A stretch of 30,422 nt of DNA from an uncultured bacterium (GCA_900547945.1 URIT01000026.1:1-30422), one strand, 5' to 3'. Positions 9,027 through 18,182 are shown, counted from the first letter of the stretch. The notes: generated from the sequence alone by a model not told the origin. Numbers and translations are program-made.

Positions 9027-9698
9027 ATGCTGCTGAATGTCCAGAACCTCGTGAAGGAATACCGTCTGCCGGGGCAGAAGCCCATCCGGGTGCTGGATGG
9101 GGTCTCCTTTGCGGTGGAGGCGGGCGAACACGTGGCGGTGGTCGGGCGCTCGGGCGCGGGCAAGTCGACGCTCCTCAACCTGCTGGGCGGGCTCGACATC
9201 CCGACGGCGGGCGACGTGCAGCTCGGCGGGGTCTCGCTCTTCGCCGGGTTCGGCGCCGCGCGCCGCCGCACGCGGCTGCGGGCGACGCGCATGGGGTTCG
9301 TCTTCCAGGGGTTCCACCTCATGCCCGAGCTTGACGTCGTGGAGAACGTGATGCTGCCGACGATGACGGGGCGCGTGCCGCGTGCGGGCGCGCGGGCACG
9401 GGCCTGCGCGCTGCTGGAGCGGGTGGGCCTTTCGCACCGCCTCGGCCATCTGCCCGCCGAACTCTCGGGCGGCGAGCAGCAGCGCGTCGCGCTCGCGCGG
9501 GCGCTGATGTGCCGTCCTGAGATCGTCTTCGCGGACGAGCCGACGGGCAACCTCGACGCGCTCACGGGCGCCGAGATCCTCAAGCTGCTTTTCGAGGTCA
9601 ACGACGCGCCGTTTGCGTGCGTGATGGTCACGCATTCGCAGGACGCGGCCGCGCGGTGCGACCGCACGCTCAGATTGGAGAAGGGACGGATTTCATGA
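9027..9698 (+). CDS. lolD: LolD-like ABC transporter ATP-binding protein
   Basis: The product has 223 residues, the usual LolD length. Walker A GRSGAGKST is at residues 40-48, the ABC signature LSGGEQQRVALARAL near 149-163, Walker B with IVFADEPTGNLD near 169-180, and the switch histidine in MVTHSQD. ATG 9027 has GAGGGAGG about 7 nt upstream; an in-frame TTG at 9006 is less likely. It begins 24 nt after the permease gene and its stop codon overlaps the next ATG, so the two transporter genes are co-transcribed. The substrate is presumed to be lipoproteins. Confidence 0.9.
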   Translation: MLLNVQNLVKEYRLPGQKPIRVLDGVSFAVEAGEHVAVVGRSGAGKSTLLNLLGGLDIPTAGDVQLGGVSLFAGFGAARRRTRLRATRMGFVFQGFHLMPELDVVENVMLPTMTGRVPRAGARARACALLERVGLSHRLGHLPAELSGGEQQRVALARALMCRPEIVFADEPTGNLDALTGAEILKLLFEVNDAPFACVMVTHSQDAAARCDRTLRLEKGRIS

Positions 9699-11551
9699 CG
9701 GAGAGACAGGAGATGCAGGCGGATATCGTGGTGGCGGGCTTCGGCCCCGCCGCCGCCGGGTTCCTCACGACGCTCGGCCCCGCGCTCGCGCAGACGAAGG
9801 AGGACGGCACGCCGCTCTACGAGTCGAAGGTGATGCCGGGCTGTCCTCTCCAGGTCATGTGCTACGAGCGCGCCGACGACCCCGGCTTCGGCGTCTCCGG
9901 CATCGTCACGAAGGCCGCCGCGATCCGCCGCTCCTTCCCCGGCGTCGACCTGACGCAGGAGATCCCGAACTGCGCCGCCGTCGGCGAGGAGCAGACGGCC
10001 TACCTCTTTGACCACTTGGGCGCGTCGAAGCGTACGCCCCTCACGCGCCTCTGCGATTTCGGTTTCAAGTTGGGCGGCCTCTTCATGCGCGGCGGGAAAT
10101 GGCACGCGCGCGAGCTGCCGTTCACGCCGCCGTTCATGGACAAGCGCGGCGGCCTCGTGCTGTCGATGGGATCCTTCATGACGTGGGCCTCCCAGAAGGT
10201 GATGGAGGCGGGCCTCATGGTCATGCCGGGCACGCCCGTCGCCGAACCGCTCTTCGCGGGCGACGCCGTGGTGGGCGTGCGCCTTGCGGACCAGGGCGTG
10301 GAGAAGGACGGGACGCCGATGGAGGGCGCGTTCATGCCGGGCATGGACGTCAAGGCCGCGCTGACCGTCGTGGCGGACGGCCCCGTGGGCGCCGTCGGGC
10401 GCGCGCTCGACGCGAAGTTCGGGCTTCCGAAGGGGCATCACCGCTACGACTGGGGCGTCGGGATGAAGGCCGTCGTGCAGCTGCCGGAGACGTGCGAGCT
10501 GAAGCCCGGCACGGTCATCCACACGCTCGGCTTCCCCGAGCCGGAGATCTTCGGCTTCCTCTACGTCTATCCGAACCGCACGGCCTCGCTCGGCATCTTC
10601 GTCGCGCCGTGGCAGGATACGCCCGTTCGGACGACCTACCGCTACCTCCAGCACTGGATGCAGCACCCCTACGTCTGGCGGCACATCAAGGGCGGCAAGC
10701 TCCTCAGCTGGGGCGCAAAGTCGCTTCAGGAAAGCGGACAGGAGGGCGAGCCCTTCCTCTGCGGCGACGGCTACGCCCGCATCGGCGAGGGGTCGGGGAC
10801 GACGGACGTCCTCGCGAATGCGGGCGTCGACGAGGCGTGGGAGAGCGGCGTGCAGCTCGCGCACGCCGTCTTGAAGCTGCTCAAGGAGGGGAAGGACTTC
10901 ACGCGGGCGAACCTGGAGGCGACCTACGTCGCCGACCGCCGCGCCTCCGCCCTCGACCGCCGCCTGAAGAAGGCGACGGGCGCGCGCAACGGCTTCAACA
11001 AGGGCTTCTTCTGGGGCATGCTCGGCGAGGGGCTGCGCGGGATGCTCGGCCTCGCGCTCCCCTTCAGGTCCGTCCCGCCGGCGGCGCGCATCCCCGACCT
11101 CGAAACGGCCCTGAAGGGCCGCCGCTGCGACCGCGCGAAGCTCCGCGCGGGCGTGGAGGCCGCCGAGAAGGCGCGCAAGCCGCTTCACGACGCGGTGATG
11201 GACGCCTGCGGCTGGCCGGCGATCCCCTACGACGGCGAATTGCTGATGCAGCACCAGGACGCGCTGCTGCTCGGCGGCAAGGTCCAGGCCGCCCCCGGCT
11301 TTGCGGACCACGTCACCTTCGAGGATCCCGCGCTCTGCCGGTCCTGCACGAAGCACACCTGCATCGAGATCTGCTCGGCCCAGGCGCTCATGCCCTCCGA
11401 CGAGCCGGGCGGCGTGCCGAAGTTCGACCGCGAGAAGTGCGTCCACTGCGGGGGGTGCATCTGGAACTGCGCCTGCCTCGTGCCGGGCACGGACCACGGC
11501 AACATCGTCTTCAAGGCCGGCGCGGGCGGCCTCCACTCGAACGAGAACTAG
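9695..11551 (+). CDS. ETF:quinone oxidoreductase-like FAD / 4Fe-4S protein
   Basis: The product has 618 residues. The start carries an FAD-binding dinucleotide fold with GFGPAAAGF near residue 16. The middle resembles the geranylgeranyl-reductase / FixC / ETF-QO flavoprotein superfamily (GFPEPEIFGFLYVYP, then LCGDGYARIGEG). The C-terminal part from HVTFEDPALC is ferredoxin-like: Cys548, 551, 556, 560 and Cys582, 585, 588, 592, plus Cys594, more cysteines than the four of classical ETF-QO, so two clusters are possible. ETF-QO passes electrons from electron-transfer flavoprotein to membrane quinone. No etfAB genes are in the window, so the electron donor is unknown. The ATG overlaps the lolD stop codon (ATGA). 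Confidence 0.78.
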   Translation: MTERQEMQADIVVAGFGPAAAGFLTTLGPALAQTKEDGTPLYESKVMPGCPLQVMCYERADDPGFGVSGIVTKAAAIRRSFPGVDLTQEIPNCAAVGEEQTAYLFDHLGASKRTPLTRLCDFGFKLGGLFMRGGKWHARELPFTPPFMDKRGGLVLSMGSFMTWASQKVMEAGLMVMPGTPVAEPLFAGDAVVGVRLADQGVEKDGTPMEGAFMPGMDVKAALTVVADGPVGAVGRALDAKFGLPKGHHRYDWGVGMKAVVQLPETCELKPGTVIHTLGFPEPEIFGFLYVYPNRTASLGIFVAPWQDTPVRTTYRYLQHWMQHPYVWRHIKGGKLLSWGAKSLQESGQEGEPFLCGDGYARIGEGSGTTDVLANAGVDEAWESGVQLAHAVLKLLKEGKDFTRANLEATYVADRRASALDRRLKKATGARNGFNKGFFWGMLGEGLRGMLGLALPFRSVPPAARIPDLETALKGRRCDRAKLRAGVEAAEKARKPLHDAVMDACGWPAIPYDGELLMQHQDALLLGGKVQAAPGFADHVTFEDPALCRSCTKHTCIEICSAQALMPSDEPGGVPKFDREKCVHCGGCIWNCACLVPGTDHGNIVFKAGAGGLHSNEN

Positions 11552-11569
11552 ACGAGGAAGGACGGCTGC

Positions 11570-13528
11570 ATGGTGCGTTTCATGGCTGTGGGGGCGGGCG
11601 CGCTGCTCGCGCTGGCGCTGGGCGCCGCGACGGTTGAGGGGACGACCCTGAGGATGAAGGCGCCGGCGGCGCGTTTCTTCCGCACGGACGGCGCGGTCAC
11701 GCGGTTCTCGGCGACCGTTGGATTCGACCCCGCCATCTACACGCTCAAGCGCAAGTATGAGGGCGCGCATCTGAGGGAGACGCTCATGGGCTTTCGCGTC
11801 TACGCCGACGGCCGCCTCGCCGCCGACACGGGGCTCGTCAAGCCGGGCGACGGCACGCGGGCGATCGAGGCGGACGTCGCGGGGGCGAGGCTGATCGTCC
11901 TTGAGAGCGTGGATGGCGGCTATTGGCTGGGCACGCCGCAGCTGCTGGCCCTTTGGCAGGACGTCCGATTCGCGGGGGCGCCGGACGCGCGGGTGCAGGA
12001 AGACGTCTCAGGCGCCGAGACGCCGCAGTTCGGCATCCTGACGCCCGACGCGGCGCCCGCGCCGCACTTCACCGGCGCGTGGCAGTACGGCGTGCGGCCG
12101 CGCAGCCCCGTTCTCCACCGCATCGCCGTCGTCGGCGCGGGCCCGATGGCGCTTTCCGTCGACGGCCCCCTGCCGAAGGGGCTTGCCTTCGACGCGAAGC
12201 GCCGCCTCCTGACGGGTGCGCTGGAGGCGCGGGGTGACTACCGGATCCCGTTCGTGGCGAAGAACGCGCATGGGCAGGCCCGGTGCACGCTCGTCATTTC
12301 CGTCGGCGACAAGCTGTGCCTGACGCCGCCGATGGGATGGAGCGCGTGGAACGCCTGGCGGTGCGAAATCACGGACGGGATCGTGCGCGACACGGCGCGG
12401 GCGTTCGTCGAGAAGGGCCTGGCCGACACGGGCTGGACGTATGTCAATCTCGACGACGGCTGGCAGTACGGCGCGCACGTCTCGGCCGAAAGCGCGCGGA
12501 ACGATCCAAAGCGCAGGGGGAAGACGCGCAACGACGACGGCACGATTCGTCCGAACGGCCATTTCCCCGACATGAAGGCGCTGGCGGACCATCTGCACGC
12601 CCTCGGCCTCAAGTTCGGCATCTACTCCTCTCCCGGGCCCTGGACGTGCGCGCGCTACGAGGGCAGCTACGGGCATGAGGCGCAGGATGCGGCCACGTGG
12701 AGCGCGTGGGGCGTCGACTACGTCAAGTACGACTGGTGTTCCTACACCGAGATCTTCCAGAAGGAGCTGGCCGGCCGCGCGCCGACGGACGAGGACCGCA
12801 TCAAGCCCTTCAGGATCCTCTACCGCGAACTGCTTCAGCAGCCGCGCGACATGGTCTACTCCTTCAGCGGCGGGGGCGCGCGCCTGGGCGAGGAGAACGG
12901 CGCGAACCTGTACCGCACATGGGGGGACCTGAAGGACGGCTGGGGCTGCGTCCTCAATGCCGCGCGCTCGACGGCCGCGCGCTGCCAGTCCTCGCATCCC
13001 GGCTACTGGGCCGATCCCGACATGCTGGTGGTGGGCCGCCTCCACACGGGCGTCCTGGGCGAGCACGATACGTTGCTGACGCCGAACGAGCAGTACGCGC
13101 ATGTCTCGATGTGGTCGATCCTCAACGCGCCGCTCATCCTGGGATGCCGCATGAACGCCCTCGATGCGTTCACGACGCGCCTCCTCGTCAACCCGGAGGT
13201 CATCGACATCAACCAGGACGTGGCGCATCCGCCCGCCCGGCTCGTGATCGACGCGGACGACGAATGGGCCTTCGTCAAGGAACTCCGCGATGGCTCGAAG
13301 GCGGTGTGCGTGGTCAACCTCCGTCCGTTCAGGCGCCGCGTGAAGGTGGACTTCAGGCGTCTGGGCCTTGCGGACGAGGTGACGGTCCGCGACGTGTGGC
13401 GGCGGCGCGGCCTGGGCGCGTTCAAGGGCGCGTATGACGTCGAGCTTCCGCCCCACGCGCCGCTGTACATCCGCGTCCGCACGCACGCGGCGTCCGCCGA
13501 AGCGCCGTGCAGGGACTGCGATCGCTGA
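11570..13528 (+). CDS. Secreted GH27 alpha-galactosidase with NPCBM and Ig-like domains
   Basis: The product has 652 residues. A signal peptide (MVRFMAVGAGALLALALGAA) is followed by an NPCBM-type carbohydrate-binding domain at about residues 25-145, a short putative Ig domain (He_PIG-like, LPKGLAFDAKRRLLTGAL) at about 165-245, and a GH27 barrel from about 253 (LTPPMGWSAWNAW, NLDDGWQYG). Asp388 in KYDWCS is the predicted nucleophile and Asp453 in TWGDLKDGW the predicted acid/base, by comparison with human alpha-galactosidase A. A C-terminal beta domain closes the protein. It should release terminal alpha-galactose (or alpha-N-acetylgalactosamine) from glycans outside the cytoplasm. It starts 18 nt after the flavoprotein gene, with an AAGGA ribosome site. 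Confidence 0.88.
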   Translation: MVRFMAVGAGALLALALGAATVEGTTLRMKAPAARFFRTDGAVTRFSATVGFDPAIYTLKRKYEGAHLRETLMGFRVYADGRLAADTGLVKPGDGTRAIEADVAGARLIVLESVDGGYWLGTPQLLALWQDVRFAGAPDARVQEDVSGAETPQFGILTPDAAPAPHFTGAWQYGVRPRSPVLHRIAVVGAGPMALSVDGPLPKGLAFDAKRRLLTGALEARGDYRIPFVAKNAHGQARCTLVISVGDKLCLTPPMGWSAWNAWRCEITDGIVRDTARAFVEKGLADTGWTYVNLDDGWQYGAHVSAESARNDPKRRGKTRNDDGTIRPNGHFPDMKALADHLHALGLKFGIYSSPGPWTCARYEGSYGHEAQDAATWSAWGVDYVKYDWCSYTEIFQKELAGRAPTDEDRIKPFRILYRELLQQPRDMVYSFSGGGARLGEENGANLYRTWGDLKDGWGCVLNAARSTAARCQSSHPGYWADPDMLVVGRLHTGVLGEHDTLLTPNEQYAHVSMWSILNAPLILGCRMNALDAFTTRLLVNPEVIDINQDVAHPPARLVIDADDEWAFVKELRDGSKAVCVVNLRPFRRRVKVDFRRLGLADEVTVRDVWRRRGLGAFKGAYDVELPPHAPLYIRVRTHAASAEAPCRDCDR

Positions 13529-13566
13529 GGCAGAACGTCGTTAATGGCTCCTTCCCCTCCGCCATT

Positions 13567-14466
13567 ATGAACTTCGGCCTGGGAATCGAAATGGTCTTTG
13601 TTCCAATGTTGCTGTTGCCGTTGGCGGTGAGTGCCTTGGCGTGGTGCCGACGGCGCAATGTCGGTGTGTTGACCTGGGCACTTCGCATCGTGCCGGCCGC
13701 GGCCGCCTTTCCGGTTTGCCTCTGCGCGGGTTGGATCGGCGGCTTTTGCTTCATGGTCTTTCCGGAAAAGGCGGCGCCGTTGGCCGTGCTTGCGCTGATT
13801 CCGCTCGTGGCGATATGCGTCATGATCGTCCGCTGGCCGGGATGGCGGGTGAAGGCGCCGAGGAACCGGTGGCTGAGAGGCGCGTTCTGGGGGGCTTATG
13901 CCTGCGGCAGCGCCGTTGGCGTGCTGGCGTTGACGGTTGTGGCTTCGGCGGTTGGCTTCGGCGGGGTTATGGCTTACGCTTGCCGGACCATCGACTGTTC
14001 GTATGCGACGCAGGGCGAGATGGCCGGCGGACCGCGACGAGCCGCGTCGTTCGCCAAATGGCTTCCGCCTGAGGCGACGGACATCCGCTATTACAGCCAG
14101 GCGACGTATGGCACGTGTACGGAACGCCTGACCTGTCGCTGCAAGGAGGCGGACATGATCCGATTTGCGCAGGGCCACGCCTATCCACTTGCGACGAATG
14201 CGTTTACGATGCTGGAATATGCCTTGTCCGAGAGCGCGTCCGGCGGAAGTGCCGCGTATCGTCGCTGGGAGGAACGCCGGTCAAAAGATCCCGAGACGCA
14301 GCATCGGCTTGTCTTCGGGGAGAGGCCCTTGCCAAGGCGCTTTATCTCGCTGACGAAAAGCCATGCGTTTGACGGCAGTTCGTGTGGCGGAGAATGGCGT
14401 CTCATCCTCGTGTTCGATCTGGACACGCATGAGCTGACGGGCTACCAGTGGGGGTGTTGGCTCTAG
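13567..14466 (+). CDS. Unrecognised membrane protein
   Basis: The product has 299 residues. Four hydrophobic segments lie in the first half (near residues 7-25, 38-60, 66-86 and 105-130), then a soluble C-terminal half rich in Cys, Arg and Tyr (TCTERLTCRCKEADMIR, ending DTHELTGYQWGCWL). No family was recognised. Codon use is visibly less GC-rich than the flanking genes, with more A/T at third positions, which may mean recent acquisition. The start is uncertain: ATG 13567 directly precedes the first hydrophobic segment, but no good Shine-Dalgarno is seen, and an upstream in-frame ATG at 13507 overlaps the GH27 gene. Confidence 0.6.
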   Translation: MNFGLGIEMVFVPMLLLPLAVSALAWCRRRNVGVLTWALRIVPAAAAFPVCLCAGWIGGFCFMVFPEKAAPLAVLALIPLVAICVMIVRWPGWRVKAPRNRWLRGAFWGAYACGSAVGVLALTVVASAVGFGGVMAYACRTIDCSYATQGEMAGGPRRAASFAKWLPPEATDIRYYSQATYGTCTERLTCRCKEADMIRFAQGHAYPLATNAFTMLEYALSESASGGSAAYRRWEERRSKDPETQHRLVFGERPLPRRFISLTKSHAFDGSSCGGEWRLILVFDLDTHELTGYQWGCWL

Positions 14467-14652
14467 CGGTCTTGGGTCAGATGAACGGGATGCGTAGGGG
14501 GAGAACGTTTCCAATGGACGCAGAGGGGCAAGATGTGGTAATCTCTTGCACGGTCTCCGCAGCAAGAGCGCTGCCCCAAAAGGACAATCGACTTGAGACT
14601 TGCAGACTTGCAAAAAACGACTAAAAGATTTGAGCGAAAGGCTTGATGGGCC

Positions 14653-15564
14653 ATGAAGAGAATTTTCCTGTTCCTTGTCCTGAACTTCGCCGTCATGATC
14701 GCGCTGATGGTGGCGTTTCATATTGTGTGCGCGCTTCTGGGAATCGACCCGAATGCGGCGTTTGCGACGTCGGGTGGGCTAGACCTGAAGGCGGTCGCGC
14801 TCTTCTCGCTCGTCTGGGGCATGGCGGGAGGGTTCATTTCGCTGCTGCTCTCCAAGCCGATGGCAAAATGGTCCGTGGGAGCGCGGACGATTGACGGAAC
14901 CGAGGGCGAGGCCGAGCGGTGGCTCGTCGAGACGGTCCGTTCGCTCGCCGCGCGCGCGAACGTGCAGATGCCCGAGGTGGCGATCTACCATGGTTCGGCC
15001 AACGCCTTTGCGACGGGGGCCTTCAAGAACCATGCGCTCGTCGCCGTTTCAGACAGCATCATGGCGCAGATGACGCGCGAGGAACTGCGTGCCGTCCTGG
15101 GGCACGAGATGAGCCACGTCGCGAACGGCGACATGGTGACGATGACCCTCCTTCAGGGCGTGCTCAACGCCTGCGTGCTCTTCCTCTCCCGCGTCGTCGC
15201 CTATCTGGCGACGAACGCGATGGCGGGGCGAGACGGAGGCGGTGAGCGTCGGCGTGGTTCGAACGGACTCTACTATCTCGTCTACTACGTCCTGCAGATC
15301 CTCCTCGGCCTCGTCGCCTCCCTGATTGCGATGTGGTATTCGCGCCATCGCGAGTTCGCCGCCGACGCCGGGAGCGCGCGGCTCCTCGGAACGCCGTCCT
15401 CGATGATCGCCGCCCTCCGCCGTCTTGGAAACCTCCAGCCCGGCGTGCTGCCCGATTCCGTCAAGGCGTTCGGCATCAACGGCCAGCATGCTTCGATCTT
15501 TTCGACCCATCCTTCCCTTGAAGACCGCATCGCGGCCCTCGAACGCCTCCAGCGCGGCATCTGA
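14653..15564 (+). CDS. htpX: HtpX-like M48 membrane zinc metalloprotease
   Basis: The product has 303 residues, near the family length. HtpX degrades damaged membrane proteins. Two N-terminal transmembrane helices (FLFLVLNFAVMIALMVAF, then VALFSLVWGMAGGFISLLL) precede the protease domain. The zinc site HEMSH has His151, Glu152 and His155, with the third ligand Glu234 in HREFAADAGSARLLG. Two further hydrophobic segments lie between. The C-terminus has the usual FSTHPSLEDRIAAL. About 185 nt separate it from the previous gene, so it probably has its own promoter, but none was clear. folK follows after 31 nt. Confidence 0.9.
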   Translation: MKRIFLFLVLNFAVMIALMVAFHIVCALLGIDPNAAFATSGGLDLKAVALFSLVWGMAGGFISLLLSKPMAKWSVGARTIDGTEGEAERWLVETVRSLAARANVQMPEVAIYHGSANAFATGAFKNHALVAVSDSIMAQMTREELRAVLGHEMSHVANGDMVTMTLLQGVLNACVLFLSRVVAYLATNAMAGRDGGGERRRGSNGLYYLVYYVLQILLGLVASLIAMWYSRHREFAADAGSARLLGTPSSMIAALRRLGNLQPGVLPDSVKAFGINGQHASIFSTHPSLEDRIAALERLQRGI

Positions 15565-15595
15565 GCTGGTTTTCGGTCTGTCCGATCCGCCCGTC

Positions 15596-16066
15596 ATGGA
15601 ACCGCATCTCGGTGGAGAGCCGGAAGGCGTGCGCGTGATTGTGGCGCTGGGGTCGAACGTCGAGCCGCGTGCGGACTACCTTGCACGGGCCCGCGCCGCG
15701 CTCGCGGCGTTCCCCGGCACGTGGCTGGAACGGGCGAGCGCCGTCATCGAGACGACGCCGGTCGACGTGCCGCCCGAATATGCCGATCTCGCGTTTCTCA
15801 ACCAGGTGCTGGTGCTGTGGACGACGCTGGAGCCGTATGACTTCTCGCGGCGGATGCACGCGGTCGAGGATCGGCTTGGTCGTGTGCGCACGGTGCGGAA
15901 CGGTCCGCGCACCATCGACGTCGATCTCATCGACTTCGGCGGGCTCGTCAACGACGACCCCGCCCTCACGCTCCCCCACCCGCGCGCCCACCTGCGCGAC
16001 TTCGTGATGCGTCCGCTCGCCGAATTGGGGATTGCGCTGCCACCCGCCGCAGGCGCTGCCCGATAG
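15596..16066 (+). CDS. folK: 2-amino-4-hydroxy-6-hydroxymethyldihydropteridine pyrophosphokinase
   Basis: The product has 156 residues. FolK transfers pyrophosphate from ATP to 6-hydroxymethyl-dihydropterin in folate synthesis. Family motifs are present in order: VIVALGSNVEPR near residue 14, PPEYADLAFLNQVLVLWT for the pterin loop, the RxxxRxGPRTIDVDLI block (VRNGPRTIDVDLIDFGG), and LPHPRAHLRDFVMRPLAEL at the end. The start at ATG 15596 gives the usual length; a longer in-frame reading would overlap htpX. Its 3' end faces the AAA ATPase gene with only 9 nt between. No other folate genes are in the window. Confidence 0.9.
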   Translation: MEPHLGGEPEGVRVIVALGSNVEPRADYLARARAALAAFPGTWLERASAVIETTPVDVPPEYADLAFLNQVLVLWTTLEPYDFSRRMHAVEDRLGRVRTVRNGPRTIDVDLIDFGGLVNDDPALTLPHPRAHLRDFVMRPLAELGIALPPAAGAAR

Positions 16067-16075
16067 AAGGGTGGT

Positions 16076-17299
16076 TCAGCGCGTCGACGGGCGAAGCGCC
16101 CAGCCCCAGAACGGCACGACGTCAATCGTCCGTTCCCCGAATGTCAATTTGTCGTGTTGGTCCAACGTCACGATCGTGCCGTGTGCGAGGGAGAAGGACG
16201 TCATGGCTGCGAGAAGGCCTTCCACTTCGCGGTCCATGTTGTCGTCGGTGAGCCGCGTGCAGGCCTGGACGGCTTCCGTGACGGCATGCCGCCGCCGGAT
16301 GATGAAGTCGCATTCTCCGTCGCCGTTGTCGAAATAGCTGACATCCTTTGTTTCGCGGCGGAGCGCCAGGTAGACCATGTTCTCAAAACGGGCGCCGTCA
16401 TTTGGGATGCGGCGGGACGAAACGGCATATTCGAGACCGGTGTCGACGCAGTAGACCTTTCGCGGATTCAGGAGGCGGGCCTTTTCGGAGTCGCTGTAGA
16501 TCGGAACGAAGAAGAAAAGATAGGCTTTCTCGATCCACTCGCACCACTGCGTCACCGTGGATGCGCTGGAGACGCCGAGGGGCCTGAGCAGCTTGGAGGC
16601 CGTGAACCGGCAGCCGACGTTCTCGATAAGGTAGGCCGTCAGTTCCCGAACGGCGGCGGTGTCGCGAATCCTGTTGTGTACGATGACATCGCGGTAGACG
16701 ATGTCGTCGAACAGTTCCTGCAGAACGATGTCCTCGAATGTCTGGAGGTAACGGGGGAAGCCGCCGTCGTGCGCGTAGTCAAGCGTCGAGGTGCGGTCGG
16801 GTCGTTTCCCACAGAACGCCAGATACTCGGAATAGGAGAAGGGGAAGAGTTCCTGCGAGATGTGCCGACCGGTCAGCTTCGTTCCAAGCTCACCCTCCAG
16901 CAGCGAGGCGTTCGACCCGGAAATGCAGAGATGGAAACCCTCGTCCAGTTTTTGCCGGACATACTTCTCCCACCCCGTGAATTGGTCGACTTCGTCGAAG
17001 AAGAGCCGCCGTGCGCCGGATTTCTTGATTAGCGCGTCCAGGCGGATGGTGTCGCGCATCTCGAACTGCGTCAGGAGCGGCGATTCGAAGTTGACGTAGA
17101 ACCAGGGAGAGTCCTTCCCGCGCATGCGCTGGCGCATGATGGTGGATTTCCCGCAACGCCGTACGCCGGTGATGTCCAGGACATGCGAATCGAGCAGAAC
17201 CTCGTTGAAGGCGAGCGAGCGGGGATGTCCGCTCGCCTTTCTTTCTTCGACTTCGCGTTGCCGCGCGAGAATGGCCGCCAGTTCGTCTTCGAGAATCAT
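16076..17299 (-). CDS. AAA_14 / DUF4143 P-loop ATPase
   Basis: The product has 407 residues, the normal size of this family, which is common in gut and PVC bacteria and has no settled role. Walker A GVRRCGKST is at residues 45-53 and Walker B RRLFFDEVDQF at about 98-108. The sensor-like ISGSNASLL follows. The C-terminal DUF4143 part has the typical GGFPRYLQT, FENMVYLALRR and a GECDFIIRR resembling a PD-(D/E)XK-like strand. It is the only minus-strand gene between 1 and 20551 and converges with folK. Such genes often move as singletons. Confidence 0.85.
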   Translation of the reverse strand: MILEDELAAILARQREVEERKASGHPRSLAFNEVLLDSHVLDITGVRRCGKSTIMRQRMRGKDSPWFYVNFESPLLTQFEMRDTIRLDALIKKSGARRLFFDEVDQFTGWEKYVRQKLDEGFHLCISGSNASLLEGELGTKLTGRHISQELFPFSYSEYLAFCGKRPDRTSTLDYAHDGGFPRYLQTFEDIVLQELFDDIVYRDVIVHNRIRDTAAVRELTAYLIENVGCRFTASKLLRPLGVSSASTVTQWCEWIEKAYLFFFVPIYSDSEKARLLNPRKVYCVDTGLEYAVSSRRIPNDGARFENMVYLALRRETKDVSYFDNGDGECDFIIRRRHAVTEAVQACTRLTDDNMDREVEGLLAAMTSFSLAHGTIVTLDQHDKLTFGERTIDVVPFWGWALRPSTR

Positions 17300-17612
17300 C
17301 CAATGCCACCCGTCTTTTTATTCCATTGCCATCTGCCTAATTTGGCGTTTGTCAATAGAATACCAGAAAACATGGAGACGGGCAAGGATTCCGTGGCCTG
17401 TGGTCTGTTTCGTAGGGGACCAAAGACGATTTGGCAACTTCGGAGACGAAAGGGAACGGTTTACGCCCGTTGCGTCGTTCTTTTGACGGTCTGAGAATGG
17501 CTTTTCCTTTGCGTGGGTGTTAGACTAAACCATGTTCCCACGGGAGACCGTGACGACATCGCAGTCAACCAACCACACCCGCTGCGGCGGGTTTCACGAA
17601 AGGAAACAGACG
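17300..17612. other. Intergenic region between the AAA ATPase and queD, with a structured queD leader
   Basis: This is comparatively AT-rich and has no convincing gene. For the minus strand TTGACA (17350-17355 on the plus strand) is a possible -35 without a good -10. For queD a TAGACT -10 at 17521-17526 lacks a good -35. The predicted queD leader then holds two small hairpins: CACGG/CCGTG around a GAGA tetraloop at 17539-17552, and CCCGC/GCGGG around TGCG at 17578-17591 followed by TTT, just before the AAAGGA ribosome site. They could form a regulatory leader. Confidence 0.35.
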
Positions 17613-18182
17613 ATGAAATCAATCACGACGTTCAATCTCCAGTACGCCCACCGTTTCTACGGCTTTGCGGGTGAGGCCTGCTACCTCCACGGGCACACGG
17701 GCCGCCTGACCATCGAGGTCGAGGACACGATCGAGCTTGGCGTCAACATGGTGTTCCCCTGCAACGAGATCAAGAAGACCGCGTGGGAGGTTCTGCAGAA
17801 CTTCGACCATGCGCTCGTCCTACGCGAGGACGACCCGCTTCTTCCGGCGATCCTGGAGGTCTACGAGAAGACGGGCATCCGCAACGGCACGCCCACGAAC
17901 ACGAATCGCGGACCTTCCTTCGCGACCGCGTGGGCGCGCGCGTATCCCGAATGCCGCCTCGTCGTCACGAAGGAGACGATGACGGTGGAGGGCATGATCA
18001 AGATCGTCCACGACCTGCTGAAGGACAAGCTCAACATCGTGAAGCTGACCTTCGTGAGCGGGGACAACACGGCGAGCCAGTGCTACGCGCCGGAGAAGAC
18101 GGTCCGGCGGTGCCCGCGCTGCGGCGTCGCGCTGGACGCCACGGGGACGTGCCCGAAATGCGGCTACAAGGCTGGTCGTTAG
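17613..18182 (+). CDS. queD: 6-pyruvoyl/6-carboxy-tetrahydropterin synthase (QueD-like) with C-terminal zinc ribbon
   Basis: The product has 189 residues. QueD converts dihydroneopterin triphosphate to 6-carboxytetrahydropterin in queuosine synthesis. Zinc ligands His13, His26 and His28 (YAHRFYGF, YLHGHTGR) and the catalytic Cys23 are in place, as is FDHALVL. The family usually ends at about 120-150 residues; here the end adds a CPRC...CPKC ribbon with Cys167, 170, 180 and 183. ATG 17613 follows AAAGGA; an upstream in-frame ATG at 17532 would add residues not typical of the family. No other queuosine genes are nearby, so a different pterin product cannot be excluded. Confidence 0.82.
   Translation: MKSITTFNLQYAHRFYGFAGEACYLHGHTGRLTIEVEDTIELGVNMVFPCNEIKKTAWEVLQNFDHALVLREDDPLLPAILEVYEKTGIRNGTPTNTNRGPSFATAWARAYPECRLVVTKETMTVEGMIKIVHDLLKDKLNIVKLTFVSGDNTASQCYAPEKTVRRCPRCGVALDATGTCPKCGYKAGR

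Noticed and set aside
8921..11770. 949-codon minus-strand frame over lolD and the flavoprotein gene
   Set aside because: The plus-strand genes carry clear ABC and flavoprotein motifs; the antisense frame has none.
17483..17488. TTGACG as -35 for queD
   Set aside because: The nearest -10 (TAGACT, 17521) is 32 nt away, and at 17-18 nt there is no -10-like hexamer.
17527..17612. preQ1 riboswitch before queD
   Set aside because: Two hairpins are present, but the A-rich tail and conserved loop of the known preQ1 classes are not seen.
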